Part shown: positions 1-12,117 of the stretch, one piece after another | How the letters are laid out: each line of letters starts with the position of its first letter | Numbering within the stretch: position 1 is the stretch's first letter | Source of the DNA: Torymus aiolomorphi | Taxonomy: Eukaryota; Arthropoda; Insecta; Hymenoptera; Torymidae | Reading direction: 5' to 3' | Assembly: GCA_036365515.1 (NCBI GenBank) | Contig: CM070875.1 | Coordinates: forward strand, 88,616,128 to 88,680,127 | DNA length: 64,000 nt | The notes under the pieces: model-generated | What the model was told of the DNA's origin: nothing | Seen by the model: the letters and a program-made list of their open reading frames with translations, nothing else | Database searches by the model: none | Program-made: the position numbers and the translations under genes

Positions 1-1410
1 AACAGATACAACTTTAGTACCTTTCATGTTTAATCGACAAAATTTGGTTTTTCTGCTGATTCATTAATGTAATATGTACTACAGCTGTAAAATATAATTA
101 TACAAAATTTTCATTTCATTAATAATATCAAACTTCTTCATGTAGCACCATAACCTATTGCAATGATTGATCTGTCAACAAATTTATTCTCTGCTACTTA
201 TAAGCATGTAATTCTTTTTCATCACTAACTAAAGTATAAATTTAACTACTAAAAAGTATTCTTCTTGTACAAAAATCATGAATAAGTAAAATAGTTAACC
301 TATTCTCGTACATGTCACCTCTCGCTTTGTTCAATACTTTTACACTAAAAATTACATAAATTCAATTAGAAACTCTAATACTTTCAGATATAATTAGCTT
401 TAGTAATACAAGGACTGTCAATAAAAATGACTATAAATTTATAATTTAGATTATATAGTACAATCATTTAATATTACAATACCTATAGCATTGAAAAAAG
501 TAATAGAACCTTTTTTAGCCGTTTGCTCAAATTGAATTTACTAAACACCAGCAATAAATACTAATTTAAATTGTTTATTTATACAATTTAGTAGATTTCT
601 AATAAGTCATATTCGACTTTTGCCATACTGAAATTTTAATCCCAGCAGTGACAAGTCCATATCATTTCATTAATAATACATACCTTAAAACATGTTTAAC
701 TGTGTTTTCAGATTAAATACCTTGAATATAAACTGTTATTTCACTTGATACTTTTCCTATTTGAATTCTTCTATTATTAAGTTTCCTTCTTATAATCTCT
801 TAATCTAAAAAAAACATAATCACAAAGTATCACTCAAAATTAGAAGAAAAGTTTTTAAATTATTAATCTTTTTTTCAAAAGATTCTACTTATCTGAGTTG
901 GTTCCAATTTATTCCATTATCAGCCATATTTTATTTCAGTATTTTAGCGTTTTTAAGTAAATAAAACTCTAAGCAGACAGCACGACTGCTGCATGAATTT
1001 TTTTTATACTTGAAGGAGATACCACATAAGTTGTGGCGCATAGTCTTAGGCTATTTTTGTCGTACGATTTTAGGGTGAGTATTCAGTTATTTATGTTGCG
1101 ATTTACTAGTACGGTGCAATAGAAAACACACATGAGAACGGACATGTAACCTACCCGCAGTCTCCCGTACTGAGATAAGGCCGTAACGTATTGAACTTCT
1201 GCCGCGAGTCATAAGTTTGCTAGATATCGGACATACCGGCTATCTGTATCTAACGATAAAAATTTTTTTTTTTGTGAAAAGAATAAACTACTTAAAAAAA
1301 CACTGGTCCTCCGTTAAAAAGTTCGTTAAAAATTTCTTTATATTAACGGTTAAATTATTAAATTATTAGCCTAATGAAAATATAATTTATTTTCCTATCA
1401 TCGTGGGCAA

Positions 1411-1524
1411 AGTTCGAGACTGAACACGCATTTGCGTGTGCCAACTGCCACTTTTCTACACGCTCGTCTCAGCCTGTAGAACAGTGGTAGTTTGCGCGCG
1501 CAAGTGCGTGTTCAGTCTCGAACT
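1411..1524. repeat. Hairpin in the fold-back loop
   Basis: A 20-base arm at 1411-1430 (AGTTCGAGACTGAACACGCA) is repeated exactly in reverse complement at 1505-1524, with a GC-richer spacer. It abuts the word array that follows, so it may mark one edge of a nested element. Confidence 0.8.
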
Positions 1525-1525
1525 A

Positions 1526-2105
1526 TTTATAATTATTTATAGTTATTTACAGTTATTTACAGTTATTAACAGTTATTAACCGTTATTAACAGTTATTTAC
1601 AGTTTTGCAGAAAAGTACCTGCGAAAACGGAGGTACTGATAAAGGGTATTAACAGTTATTAACGGTTATTAACAGTTATTAACAGTTATTTACAGATATT
1701 TACAGTTATAAACAGTTTATTTTTTTCGCTATAATACTAACTTTTTTCTTATCAACAAAACTGTAAATAACTGTTAATAACTGTTAATACTTGTTAAAAA
1801 CTGTTAAAAACTGTTAATAACCGTTAATAACTGTAACTAACTTTTATCAGCACCTCCGTTTTCGCAGGTACTTTTCTGCAAAACTGTAAATAACTGTTAA
1901 TAACTGCTAATAACTGGTAATAACTGTTAATAACTGTAAATAACTGTAAATAACTGTAAATAACTGTTATTAACGTCTCAAATCAAACACTTATAAACTG
2001 TTATAAACTGTTATTTACAGTTATTCACAGTTTTTTTACAGTTTTTTACAGTTATTTACAGTTTTTTTACAGTTCTTTACAGTTATTTACAGTTATTTTC
2101 ATTTT
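1526..2105. repeat. Palindromic word array (CAGTTATTAA and reverse)
   Basis: Dozens of imperfect copies of ACAGTTATTAAC-like words run in one direction to about 1720. They run in the opposite direction from about 1755 to 1975 and revert after 1990. A unique block at 1603-1640 with the phrase CCTGCGAAAACGGAGGT is mirrored at 1850-1885, so this is a folded inverted repeat and not a simple microsatellite. Confidence 0.75.
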
Positions 2106-2484
2106 TCATTTCTACTAGGGAGCAATTGATATACCTCATAAGAGCAATTGCACGCAAACGGACGCGAATGCGCGCGGAGAGAACACATGAGCTCGCTTCT
2201 CTCATTGGTCGTCGTAGCCCGTAACCAATGAGAAAAGCGTGCATGACGTCAGCGCATACTTATGATATGACCCACGGCAGAATTTCAATATGTTACGGCC
2301 TTTCCTCAATGCGGGTGACAGCGGGTAGGTTAAATGTCCGTTCTTATGTGTGTTTTCTATTGCAGCGTGCTAGTAAATCGCAACATAAATTACTGAATAC
2401 TCACCCTAAAATCGTACGACAAAAATGGCCTAAGACTATGCGCCACAACTTATGTGGAATCTCCTTCAAGTATAAAAAAATTCA
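2106..2484. repeat. Inner part of the right fold-back arm
   Basis: From about 2255 to 2484 the sequence is the reverse complement of about 1000-1225. The 2106-2254 stretch is loop sequence with a short inverted pair around the phrase CTCATTGG/CCAATGAG. An open frame runs through this block but crosses repeat junctions and looks incidental. Confidence 0.6.
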
Positions 2485-3084
2485 CCCGGTCAAAAATATC
2501 CAGTTGGGAAATCCAACTGGATTTTCCAAGAGGGAAATCCAGCTGGGGAAGAGTGGATTCCAGCTGGATTTTGGTGGATTTCCAGTCGGATTCCCAGTTG
2601 ATGATATCAAATATTCCCACCCATTTTTAACTGGATTAAATGGAAATCCACTTATAATAAATGGGAATTCCTGGGCGAAGGCGGAAATCCATATAAAAAT
2701 CCAGTTAAATCTTGGTGGGAATCCACCTAACTTTCGCATTTCTATTAAATGGGAATCCACTCAAAATTCTACTTAATAATAAATGGGAATCCCAGCGTGA
2801 CGGCGGAAATCCATGTAAAAATCCAGTTTAATATAGATGGGAATCCATCTAACTTTCGCTTTTCTATTCAATGGAAATCCAGTTAATAATGCATAGGAAT
2901 CCTGTTATATCTAGGTGGGAATCCACTTAAATATCCAGTTAAAAATGGGTGGGAATATTTGGTATCATCAACTGGGAATCCGACGGGAAATCCACCAAAA
3001 TCCAGCTGGAATCCACTCTTCCCCAGCTGAATTTCCCTCTTGGAAAATCCAGTTGGATTTCCCAACTGGATATTTTTCACCGGG
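2485..3084. mobile_element. 600-bp MITE with CCCGGT termini and CA duplication
   Basis: The element starts CCCGGTCAAAAATATCC and ends with the reverse complement of CCCGGTGAAAAATATCC; the inverted arms extend about 155 bp. CA precedes it (2483-2484) and CA follows it (3085-3086). The left arm of the host fold-back element, near 985-1012, shows the site without the insertion and with a single CA, which fixes both edges. The interior is built from repeated words of the type GGGAATCCA / GGAAATCCA, at least 13 copies on the + strand. Non-coding; superfamily not assigned. Confidence 0.85.
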
Positions 3085-4115
3085 CATGCAGCAGTCGTGC
3101 TGTCTGCTTAGAGTTTTATTTACTTAAAAACGCTAAAATACTGAAATAAAATTTGGCTGAGAATGGAATAAATTGGAACCAACTCAGATAAGTAGAATCT
3201 TTTAAAAAAAATTAATAATTTTAAAAAATTTTTTCTTCTAATTTTGAGTGATACTTTGTGATTATGTTTTTTTTTCAGATTAAGAGATTATAAGAAGGAA
3301 ATTAATAATAGAAGAATTCAAATAGGAAAAGTATGAAGTGAAATAACAGTTTATATTCAAGGTATTTAGTCTAAAAACACAGTTAAACATTTATAAAGGT
3401 ACAAATTAGTAATAAAATGATATGGACTTGTCACTGCTGGGATTAAAATTTCAGTATGGCAAAAGTCGAATATGACTTATGAGAAATCTACTAAATTGTA
3501 TAAATAAACAATTTAAATTAGTATTTATTGCTGGTGTTTAGTAAATTCAATTTGAGCCAACGGCTAAAAAAGGTTCTATTACTTTTTTCAATGCTATAGT
3601 TATTGTAATAGTAAATGATTGTACTATATAATCTCAATTATAAATTTATAGTCATTTTTGTTGACAGTCCTTGTATTACTAAAGCTAATTATATCTGAAA
3701 GTATTAGAGTTTCTAATTGAATTTATATAATTTTTAGTGTAAAAATATTGAACAAAGCGAGAGGTGACACGTACGAGAATAGGTTAATTCATCATTATTA
3801 TTACATCATGATCTTATAACTATTTTACTTATTCATGATTTTTGTACAAGAAGAATACTTGTTAGTAGTTAAATTTATACTTTAGTTAGTGATGAAAAAG
3901 AATTACATGCTTATAAGTAGCAGAGAATAAATTTGTTGACAGGTCAATCATTGCAATAGGTTACGGTGTCACATGAAGAAGTTTGATATTATTAATGCAA
4001 TAGAAACATTTTATAATTATATTTTACAGCTGTAGTATATATTATGTTGAAGAAGCAACAGAAAAACCAAATTTTGTGGAAGCAACATGAACAGTACTGA
4101 AGTTGTAGCCGCTAT

Positions 4116-4239
4116 AGTCATAATATGGGCTATTATTAACCAAAAACAGGATTTTTTCACCGTTTTGACAGCTTTTATTCCAACTAACTTTTTTCTATGA
4201 CATTTCTCCATCTTGCTCAAGGTCGCATTTTAAAGGTAA
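4116..4239. other. AT-rich stretch, nothing recognised
   Basis: Right flank of the fold-back arm. No gene or clear repeat was recognised. Similarity to sequence left of the window cannot be judged. Confidence 0.4.
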
Positions 4240-4632
4240 CATTTTTTCCAAATCTTTTATCCTTTGGTGAAGGAAATCCAGAGTGATGCGTGCGCCCTAA
4301 GCATATTTTGAATGTTGTTTTCTTACGTATAAATTAGTAAAATTATTGGCATCCATCTGCAAAAATTCTGAGCTTTTCTACTTACTATTTAAAAACTTTT
4401 TCCTATTTAATATGCTATACAAAAAGTTTCACATTTTTCAGTTAAAAAATCATGAAAATTGATGTTTTTTGAAAAAAATCAAAATTTTCAAATTTTCAAT
4501 TTATTCTAACTTTTGAACAGTTGAATATTTTGCTCTAAAACTCTAGGGTTGTATTTTGGGGTCAATTTGGAACTAGGGAAATCCATTTTTAGCAATTTTA
4601 AAATTTTGAGCTGAACACTTGACATGAAGTTA
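4240..4632 (-). mobile_element. Family A fragment, reverse orientation
   Basis: Read on the minus strand it starts with a terminus-like phrase followed by CAGCTCAAAATTTTAAAA, and later contains TGATTTTTTTC and ATAGCATATTAA-type phrases. The same order occurs in the family A copies at 5284, 16437 and 17438. The family terminus (GGATATTTCATGG in the best copy) abuts (TA)n here as in the other copies. Only one arm is present. Confidence 0.55.
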
Positions 4633-4633
4633 C

Positions 4634-4636
<3 letters not shown>

Positions 4637-4701
<65 letters not shown>
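4637..4701. repeat. (TA)n microsatellite
   Basis: About 32 TA units separate a family A terminus from core-word element 1. Confidence 0.95.
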
Positions 4702-4705
<4 letters not shown>

Positions 4706-4836
4706 CGGGGTTTATGTAGCCCAAGACTGTATATTAGTACCTACAGCCCAGAGTCCCCTATGGCAAGTGACTAAAGAAATAATGGGCCCTGGAGTTGTAG
4801 ACTCTAGGTCGGGCCACATAAACCTCTATATTTAGA

Positions 4837-4837
<1 letters not shown>
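4702..4837 (-). mobile_element. Core-word element 1
   Basis: About 135 bp between two (TA)n tracts. Its terminal words pair as an inverted repeat: GGGTTTATGTAGCCC at the left and GGGCCACATAAACC at the right. It carries the constant core CTAAAGAAATAAT at 4771-4783, flanked by the pairable phrases CCCAGAGTC and AGACTCTAGG. Read in reverse complement it is nearly the same sequence as element 10 near 53600-53725, which shows this is a dispersed family. Confidence 0.75.
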
Positions 4838-4877
<40 letters not shown>

Positions 4878-5125
4878 TTTGTAAATTGGTACTTTTGAAG
4901 AGATGTGAACCTTTCGCTCAGAGTTCGGACAATGTAACTAAAGAAATAATGACCCTCAGGTTACCGACTCTGGGAAAACGGGAAAACGGAGTATAGATTT
5001 CTCCACAGAAGTCGCGATTCTTGCGTTGAGAAATTTGAGGAGTCTCTTCAAAATGCCGACATCTCTTCAAAAGTACCGATCTATACGTTGATATCTCTCC
5101 AAATATACCAATTCCCATAGTTATG
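4878..5125 (-). mobile_element. Core-word element 2
   Basis: Lies between (TA)n tracts. The core CTAAAGAAATAAT is at 4938-4950, followed by GACCCTCAGGTTACCGACTC. The locus-specific word GGTACTTTTGAAGAGAT at 4888-4904 returns exactly inverted at 5061-5077. Looser copies of the word lie at 5041-5057 and 5091-5109. Confidence 0.7.
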
Positions 5126-6018
<893 letters not shown>

Positions 6019-6023
6019 TATCG

Positions 6024-6266
6024 TGTTGAAAGTATGCGCGCTTCACGCGTGTGTGTGTATGTATGTGTGTGCGAGTATCTATGTATGTGAATAGAGGGAG
6101 CGCCCTCCCTTCCGCACTGCGTGCGGCTGTCTCCGCGAGCGCCACTTCTCCCTGAGCGCTGCACCCGAGCGGACGTGAGCAAGAGAGAGAGAAAGCCTTT
6201 GAATAAACTAAACGTAAAACTTAAACTGTGTGTGACTCTGGATTATGCACCTCATCCTCACCAACA
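6024..6266 (+). repeat. 5' LTR of Copia copy 1
   Basis: 243 bp starting TGTTG and ending CAACA. It contains a (GT)n stretch, a GC-rich centre with the phrase AGCGCCACTTCTCCCTGAGC, and GAATAAAC near 6201, a possible poly(A) signal. It matches the 3' LTR at 14903-15157 throughout. The main differences are the GT tract length and a short deletion near the 3' end. Confidence 0.93.
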
Positions 6267-6283
6267 GGTTATGGACCCAGAGC
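6267..6283 (+). promoter_or_regulatory. Primer-binding site, initiator tRNA-Met half type
   Basis: GGTTATGGACCCAGAGC directly follows the LTR. Drosophila copia uses an internal fragment of initiator tRNA-Met at a very similar site, from my knowledge of the family. The same string sits next to the LTR of copy 2, near 54675-54688 in reverse. Confidence 0.8.
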
Positions 6284-7498
<1,215 letters not shown>

Positions 7499-9244
7499 CA
7501 AGGTGTGCCATTTTAATCGCCCCAGGCAAATATCTTGAAAAGTATGGGAGATGGAAAAAAACTTTAAATACAAAAGTTGTAGGGTGCAAAGGGGGTCAGC
7601 TAATGGTATCAACGACTTTGACCTTGAACTCTATTTTCAAGGTTATTTCAAGGTCAAAGTGATTTTTTTGAATGAGGACCCCTACTTTCGACCCCGGAAA
7701 TGGAAAGAGCAGAAAATTTTACGTTCAGAAAGGTCTGATATGTTGGGGTTTCAAGGTCAACCAGCTAATTTAATGAGGACGACCTGGAAATACCTCTAGG
7801 AACGACAAAATTGACCTTGACGTTCAAGGTCATTTTAAGGTAAGTTGATTTTATAAAATGGAACCCCTTATTTTTGACCCCGGAAACGGAAAGAGCGGAA
7901 GAATTTACGTCCGAATATGACCTTGACCTCGACCTTGACTTTAACCGTGATCTGGAAGGTTATTTTAAGGTCAAGTCGATTTTTTTAAAATTCCCTTATT
8001 TTTGACCTCGGAAATGGAAAGAGAAGAAAATTTTACGTTCAGATATGTACCGTCATATGGTGTCAAAGTTGACCCTCTGGGGTCAATTAAGGGTAATAAT
8101 AAATAAATTAATTTTTTTTAAGTGGATTTCACTGTTTTTATGAGTTACTTAGGAATCTAAAAGTATTTTTTCTCCCTCAAATGAATCGAAAATTAGAAAG
8201 ACTACCCTCGACATTAGCATTACCCAATGTGCACCGCGTGGAGGTTGCCGAAAGGATTTCGCACATCATTGGCCCTGAAAAGGGCCGATTGATTAACGGA
8301 CTGTCATTTGAAGATCTAAGGCAGCAAATGCTCGATCATGTATCCGTTCTCTCAGAAACACATTTGCATCCTTCTTCGGAAGCTTGCTTGAACATTCCTC
8401 AATGTTTCCACTGAAATGGATTGGAAAGCTTCCATAATTCTTCCTCTCATGTTCTCTAAGGTTGTTGGAGCATGTGCAAAAACTTTGCCTTTAACTACTC
8501 CCCAGAAAAAAAAGTCAAGAGGTGTGAGGTCTGGGGATCTAGGCGGCCACTCGTGTACTTGGCTGCCGATGCCAATCCAACGATTACGATACATATCATT
8601 GAGAAAATTCTTGACTGATCGAACGCGATGTGCAGGAAGCACGATTTGACCCTTAATTGACCCCAGAGGGTCAACTTTGACACCATATGACGGTACATAT
8701 CTGAACGTGAAATTTTCTTCTCTTTCCATTTCCGAGGTCAAAAATAAGGGGATTTTAAAAAAATCGACTTGTCCTTAAATTAACCTTCCAGATCACGGTT
8801 AAAGTCAAGGTCGAGGTTAAGGTCATATTCGGACGTAAATTCTTCCGCTCTTTCCATTTTCAGGGTCAAAAATAAGGGGTTCCATTTTATAAAATCAACT
8901 TGCCTTAAAATGACCTTGAACGTCAAGGTCAATTTTGTCCTTCCTAGAGGTATTCCCAGGTCGACCTCATTAAATTAGCTGGTTGACCTTGAAACCCCAA
9001 CATATCAGACCTTCCTGAACGTAAAATTTTCTGATCTTTCCATTTCCGGGGTCGAAAGTAGGGATTCTCATTTAAAAAAATCACTTTGACCTTGAAATAA
9101 CCTTGAAAATAGAGTTCAAGGTCAAAGTCGTTGTTACCATTAGCTGACCCCCTTTGCACCCTACAACTTTTGTTTTTAAAGTTTTTTTCCATCTCTCGTA
9201 CTTTTCAAGATATTTGCCTGGGGCGATTAAAATGGGACACCTTG
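7499..9244. mobile_element. Tc1/mariner-like element nested in the Copia leader
   Basis: 1746 bp with inverted arms of about 595 bp (7499-8093 and 8650-9244). The ends are CAAGGTGTGCCATTTTAATC and the reverse of CAAGGTGTCCCATTTTAATC. TA flanks both sides (7497-7498, 9245-9246), the usual TSD of this superfamily. Copy 2 lacks it at the homologous spot near 52345-52360. The centre holds a transposase remnant. Arms contain many GACCTTGA-type words. Confidence 0.88.
8352..8741 (-). pseudogene. Tc1/mariner-family transposase C-terminal fragment
   Basis: A 129-residue minus-strand frame contains WPPRSPDLTPLDFFFWG, the conserved block near the last catalytic aspartate/glutamate region of Tc1/mariner-like transposases in insects. 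A C-terminal stretch follows (about residues 82-129). The first ~40 residues read into the inverted arm and are not part of the original protein. The DNA-binding domain and the earlier catalytic residues are missing, since full family members run to about 350 residues. It cannot be functional. It explains the origin of the surrounding inverted-repeat element. Confidence 0.75.
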
Positions 9245-9470
9245 TATATGACGAAATTGATTTGATCTATTCCATAATAGATGACACTGCCTTGCTGTTA
9301 TTTCTGAGGACCCAGGATGTTATTCATGAGTTTCCAAAAAAAACACGCAGCCGAGCGTATGTGGGTGGAATTGACAGAGAAAGAGATAATGTTTATAATT
9401 GAAAAGGGAGTGCCATATAAACTTGGTACAACTAAATTATATTCAATATGACTTGTGTTCAGCAAATTGA
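9245..9470 (+). pseudogene. Conserved small leader reading frame of Copia copy 1
   Basis: The frame opening YDEIDLIYSIIDDT resumes right after the mariner TA and recurs in copy 2 (52178-52387, minus) with the same residues through LLLFLRTQ and HEFP. An A-run near 9336 causes a frameshift here, after which the other frame continues with MWVELTEKEIMFI. A pyrimidine-rich stretch ending in CTACAG at 9500 precedes the gag-like frame KHFITEEEE, so this could be an upstream exon of gag. No function is known to me for this N-terminal segment. Confidence 0.45.
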
Positions 9471-9500
9471 ATAACAATTATAATCTAACTCTTCTACAGC

Positions 9501-10975
9501 AAAGCATTTTATAACAGAAGAGGAAGAAAGGTTGCTGAAGAAAGCAATAGGAGAAAGAAAAGAAAGCTGTATTTGCCTTATTGCAAAATTAATGAGTTAG
9601 ATTATGCCAAAATAAAAGAGAAAGAGCGTGATGAAGAAATAGTGAAAGAGCGCGATGAAGAAATAGTGAAAGAGCGTGATGAAGAAAAAGAGAAAGAGCG
9701 TGATGAAGTAAAAGCGAAAGAGCATGAAGAGGAAAAGGAGAAAGAGCTAATGAAGAAAATACGAAAGAGAATAATGAACTTGGCAGTTCACACGCCAATA
9801 AGGGACTCCGAGAATGCTTTGTGTCCAAGCAACTCACGGATCACATTGCTGCTCAATGCCCTCAAAGACTGGCAGAGACGATAGCGAAAACAGTGGCAGT
9901 AGAGAAAGTAACAACATCGGAAGACATTGTAAAACTAGCGGCAGAAAACATTTCGGCAAACGAACGTCAAATTGAAAAATTAATTACAACATTGGCAGAT
10001 AAACCTAAAATTAAAAATATACAGACAATAACCTCTACGAATAAAGTATTCATAAACAGGTATGTAAATATAACTCAAACTAAACTCTTTGACTATATTT
10101 TGACAGAAATCCAAAGTCAGTTATCAGAGATGGATAAGTGGATGAAGCGAATGGAGATCAACCAAAAGAAGCTGTCAGATAAGGTTGATACGAACCACGA
10201 GCAAGTATTCGAGCACGTGGATAAGGAGCTGAATACTATGTGGAACGAATTGAAGGAATATGTGGTATATAATATCTCTGATGATGATAATCAAACATTT
10301 AATAAAACAGAAGTGATTCAGTTAGTTAAAGACGAATTGCGAAAGATAAATAAAGTAAACGATTCAAATAACAGAAGTTTTATTAATGTATCGAGAGAAT
10401 TAACAGAAACGTTAAATTCCAGGCTATCGGGGAAAGGATGTGTTTTAAAAAGGGATTATAAACTAACAAAGCAGAAAAAATTTGAATATTTCTTTGACTA
10501 CTTTACGTCAGAATTAAGAGCGAATGATATTTTGTATGTAATTGATAATTCTGTCAAAGCGAATGATGATTTAAGCGAATCAGTGAAAGAAAAACACAAA
10601 TTTAAGGTGCGAGATATTTTGATAAATCACATTGACAATGAATATCATGCGAAAGTAATGGATATTAAAGATCCAATTATATTGTTAAATAAAATTAAAG
10701 AAATTAAACTGAGTGAAATCAATATAACCTCTTCTACACTCAGGAGACAGTTGTACAATATGCATTATAAGCCGGAGAAAGAAAGGGCAATTGATTTCAT
10801 TGATAAATTCGAAGAAATTGTTCGTAATTATAACAACCTTTCAGAAATTCAAACTTTGTCTGCCGATGAAATACGTGATGCATTTTATAACGCTGTAGGT
10901 GAATCAAATAATAAAATACAAAGTGTTGACTTCGTGATGAGAAGTACAACCAATAAACCTCTCAGTTTTGATTAA
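9501..10975 (+). pseudogene. gag: Copia gag, N-terminal and capsid region (frameshifted)
   Basis: The frame begins near KHFITEEEE, then LPYCKINELDYAK, followed by a charged coiled-coil-like run of KERDEE repeats made by a ~24-bp minisatellite (9617-9750). The capsid part holds RRQLYNMHYKPE and FIDKFEEIVRNYNN, typical of the UBN2/Copia gag domain. A one-base shift near 9555 and another near 9820-9880 break the frame. A ~90-bp segment at about 9792-9886 duplicates the zinc-knuckle region at about 11150-11240 and is absent from copy 2. Gag normally packages the element RNA. Confidence 0.8.
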
Positions 10976-11062
10976 ACAAAACTGCTTGTATTACAGATTG
11001 AGAGCGTAAGAACACAGGCGAAAGACCAAGCGAAAGATCAAGCGAAACGCCAAACTACAGCG

Positions 11063-11524
11063 ATGGTAGCAACCCTTGAAATAAACACAACACTACCCAA
11101 GTGTTTCAATTGTGTCGATATTGTGCACTTACGAAGGAATTGCCCATATGCCGATATGGGACTCCGAGTCTGCTTTGAGTCCAAACAACTCACGAAGCAC
11201 ATTGCTGCTCACTGTCCTCAAAGACTGACAAAGGAAGGTCAAAAGAACGCTCATCAAAGAAACGAAAGTAGAGGCACTAAGCGAATGAATGAAAAGCAAT
11301 ACGATAATAGCCCTAAGAGATATAGACCAAATAATTTCGAAAGTAACAATGACAGCGACAGACAAAATCGATATAATATAAACAGGGGAAGAAATGGGAA
11401 GTCTAATAGCAGCAGAGGCGGACGAGGTAAAGGTATAAAGCGAAAGCTAGAGAAAAGTCATGCTCTTAATGTCACGAACATAGAAAGAAAGAAAAATGAA
11501 AATGTTTTACTTGCCGATTTTTGA
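11063..11524 (+). pseudogene. gag: Copia gag zinc-knuckle region
   Basis: Contains CFNCVDIVHLRRNC, a CX2CX4HX4C nucleic-acid-binding knuckle. A second half-knuckle follows in which the second cysteine is serine (CFESKQLTKH; copy 2 has CFECKQLTKH). A basic R/N/G-rich tail follows. Upstream (11020-11060) the phrase GCGAAAG repeats twice within a Q/A-rich stretch. The frame ends just before the protease because of a missing base relative to copy 2. Confidence 0.8.
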
Positions 11525-12117
11525 CAGATACAGGCGCTACGGAGCATTTAACAAATGCAAGGCTCATATTTAAAAACTTTAATAAACAGACGAAAGAGAT
11601 TAAATGCATATTCCGGGGTAGACAAATTGATCGATTTAGAAAATGTTATCTGTGCTGAAAACCTATCCGATAATTTGCTATCTTTACGAAAGTTTGTTGA
11701 TCAAGATTTATGTATTTATTTGGATAATGAGAAAATTGACATTTATGATCCGGTGTCAAATGAATCATTTATATCGGATATAAAAAACGATATCGGGTGA
11801 TAGAATTTGAAATTAATGACAAAAATAGCGAAAGAGATAAATTAAATGGTAAAACTGTAGCGTATGTAACTACTAGGCCTATGAAAAATCAAATAAATAC
11901 AGAAACTGCGAAAGAAAACGAAAAAAATGATCAAAGTGAATCTAATGTTAAGGATAAGAACAACAGAAGCGTCGCAAATACTGACTTTGAAAATACTGTG
12001 TTAAACAGAAAGTTAAATAATATTAGCGAAAGTGAAATAAGGGAGCGAAAGGAAAACTATGACTTATACACAGAAACCCAGAACGAAACTTCTAACTATA
12101 GTAAGGCTATGCTATGA
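11524..12117 (+). pseudogene. pol: Copia protease and linker (frameshift and deletion)
   Basis: The retropepsin active-site phrase DTGATEHL is present but out of frame with the preceding gag, because one base is missing near 11517. About 55 bp that copy 2 retains (near 49920-49965) are deleted near 11605. The downstream part, YSGVDKLIDLENV to SNESFIS, and a polar E/N/K-rich linker (11797-12117) follow in shifted frames. In intact family members this aspartic protease cuts the Gag-Pol polyprotein. Confidence 0.75.

Larger units (their letters stand above)
1..4115. mobile_element. Fold-back element with ~1.2 kb inverted arms
   Basis: Positions 1-1225 recur in reverse complement at 3087-4115 and then at 2255-2484; the 600 bp between those two blocks is a later insertion. 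Similarity still holds at base 1, so the left end probably lies outside the window. The arms have no long ORF and diverge by point changes and small indels, so the element is not recent. The loop (about 1226-2254) holds further palindromes. Superfamily is not assigned: no transposase is visible and the outer termini and TSD cannot be seen. Confidence 0.75.

Noticed and set aside
2228..2776. 182-residue open frame
   Set aside because: It crosses the junction between the fold-back arm and the 600-bp MITE and consists of repeat words; no domain and no conservation.
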